Part shown: in pieces, positions 63,123 through 64,000 of the stretch | How positions within the stretch are numbered: the stretch's first letter is position 1 | Layout: each line of letters opens with the position of its first letter | Origin: Vicinamibacteria bacterium | Lineage (GTDB): Bacteria; Acidobacteriota; Vicinamibacteria; Fen-336; JAGNNV01 | DNA: 64,000 nucleotides | Direction: 5' to 3' | Assembly (NCBI GenBank): GCA_019694155.1 | Contig: JAIBCN010000177.1 | Location: 1 to 64,000, forward strand | The notes under the pieces: generated by a model | Told to the model about the DNA's origin: nothing | The model's database searches: none | Seen by the model: the letters and a program-made list of their open reading frames with translations, nothing else | Translations under genes and position numbers: made by a program

Positions 63123-64000
63123 ATGGCGCACGCACGCGTTCGAACCGGACTGGCCGCCGCCTCGATCATCGCCCTGCTGGCGATGAACTTCAGCCGAAGC
63201 CCGGTCGCGGCCCAGGGGCCGGCCGCCGCGGACAAGGGAGGGCTGCCGCTCAAGTCGGAAAGGAAGCTCGCCTTCGATACCGATGAGGGCACGTGGGTGT
63301 CGCTCGACCTCTCGCCCGATGGAAAGACGATTGTCTTCGAGCTGGTGGGCGACATCTATACGCTCCCCATCGAGGGCGGCGAGGCGAAGGCCATCTCCAC
63401 GGGAATGGCGTTCGACTCGCAGCCGCGCTTCTCGCCGGACGGCTCCCAGATCGCTCTTCTCTCCGATCGCGATGGCGCGGAGAACCTGTGGGTGATGAAA
63501 GCGGACGGCTCGAGCGCCAAGGCGCTGACGAAGGAGAAGCAGGCGTCCTTCGCGTCGCCCGCCTGGACCGAGGATGGCCAGAGCGTCATCGTCTCTCGGA
63601 ACGTCCCTGGGCTGCGCACCTTCGAGCTGTGGGCGTACGACACGCGCGGCGGTTCCGGAATCCAGATCACGAAGGCCAAGGCGAAGCCCGAGACCCTGCC
63701 CGCCGACCAGCACAACGCCCTGGGAGTGACGGTTTCGAGAGATGGCCGTTATCTGTACTACGCCACGAAGAAGGGCGGATTCGCATACAACGTCACCTTC
63801 CCGCTGTGGCAGATCGCGCGCAAGGACCGCCGGACCGGCGACGAGGACGTCCTCACGCAGGCGAGCGGCAGCGCGTTCCGGCCCCTCCTTTCTCCCGACG
63901 GCCGTACGCTCGTCTACGGAACGCGGTTCAACACCCAGACCGGGCTCCGCATCCGCGATCTCTCGAGCGGCGAAGATCGCTGGCTGAAGTATCCCGTGCA
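63123..64000 (+). CDS. Secreted TolB-like beta-propeller protein, cut by the window end
   Basis: The reading frame is open to the right edge, giving the first 292 codons. The ATG has an ideal AGGAGA site. Residues 1-32 are a signal peptide ending near SPVAAQ. The mature part has repeated PD40-type blades (SLDLSPDGKTIVFELVGDIY, PRFSPDGSQIALLSDRDG, GVTVSRDGRYLYYATKKGG and RPLLSPDGRTLVYGTRFN). In Acidobacteriota such N-termini often belong to very large exported amidohydrolases, but the catalytic part would lie beyond the window, so this identity is only likely. Confidence 0.8.
   Translation, partial: MAHARVRTGLAAASIIALLAMNFSRSPVAAQGPAAADKGGLPLKSERKLAFDTDEGTWVSLDLSPDGKTIVFELVGDIYTLPIEGGEAKAISTGMAFDSQPRFSPDGSQIALLSDRDGAENLWVMKADGSSAKALTKEKQASFASPAWTEDGQSVIVSRNVPGLRTFELWAYDTRGGSGIQITKAKAKPETLPADQHNALGVTVSRDGRYLYYATKKGGFAYNVTFPLWQIARKDRRTGDEDVLTQASGSAFRPLLSPDGRTLVYGTRFNTQTGLRIRDLSSGEDRWLKYPV

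Noticed and set aside
1-64000. CRISPR arrays, transposases, tRNA or rRNA genes
   Set aside because: I looked for regular repeat-spacer arrays, transposase motifs and RNA gene signatures and saw none that I could support.

Overview
This GC-rich, densely coding window most likely comes from an Acidobacteriota chromosome. The main reason is that it carries fourteen full-length MacB/FtsX-like permeases of the ADOP type (acidobacterial duplicated orphan permease), a family heavily expanded in that phylum. I see no rRNA, tRNA, CRISPR array, transposase or phage gene. Both ends cut genes: the C-terminal part of a carbamoyltransferase on the left and the N-terminal part of a secreted beta-propeller protein on the right.

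Layout. 1-3.8 kb: carbamoyltransferase end, SxtJ-like membrane protein, small Fis-type DNA-binding protein, a double cyclic-nucleotide-binding protein with a PqqD-like tail, and an MFS transporter. 3.8-18.7 kb (minus strand): an apparent operon read ADOP-4, PQQ-type beta-propeller, ADOP-3, ADOP-2, ABC ATPase, ADOP-1, NtrC-family response regulator, NtrY-like histidine kinase. 18.9-26.9 kb (minus strand): a second apparent operon read membrane-fusion protein, ABC ATPase, ADOP-6, ADOP-5, AraC-type regulator. 27.3-43.6 kb: a small secreted protein (minus), ADOP-7 (plus), a secreted LolA-like protein (minus), then a five-gene permease operon ADOP-8 to ADOP-12 (plus). 43.5-57.1 kb: ordinary housekeeping and accessory genes (DUF1801, DUF2200, cytochrome c, a Tgt-MnmD fusion, a diguanylate cyclase, an M14 peptidase, a TPR-like protein, a Ski2-like helicase). 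57.1-64 kb: ADOP-13 (minus), a Ser/Thr kinase, ADOP-14, and the truncated propeller gene.

Regulation. Seven sequences fit a sigma-54 (-24/-12) spacing (GG-N10-Gn) and an eighth is weaker. Seven of these eight lie in front of the permease operons or the secreted genes beside them, and the eighth is in front of the small Fis-type gene. Five inverted repeats of the form GTCC-N6/7-G(G/A)AC lie 40-80 bp upstream of them, where an NtrC-type activator would bind. The 18.7 kb and 26.9 kb operon promoters are clearly duplicates of each other (23 of 27 bases identical across the upstream site, with identical 77-bp spacing to the promoter). The 18.7 kb operon itself encodes an NtrC-family activator and its kinase, which suggests a self-regulated, sigma-54-dependent permease regulon. 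At four promoters the predicted transcription start is exactly 2 nt upstream of the start codon, which would make those mRNAs leaderless. These regulatory statements are inference from sequence pattern, not measured.

How the parts may work together. The two ATPases and the single membrane-fusion protein could make conventional MacAB-like tripartite machines with the permeases next to them. The other permeases have no dedicated ATPase here and may share these or work without one. What the ADOPs transport or sense is not shown by the sequence.
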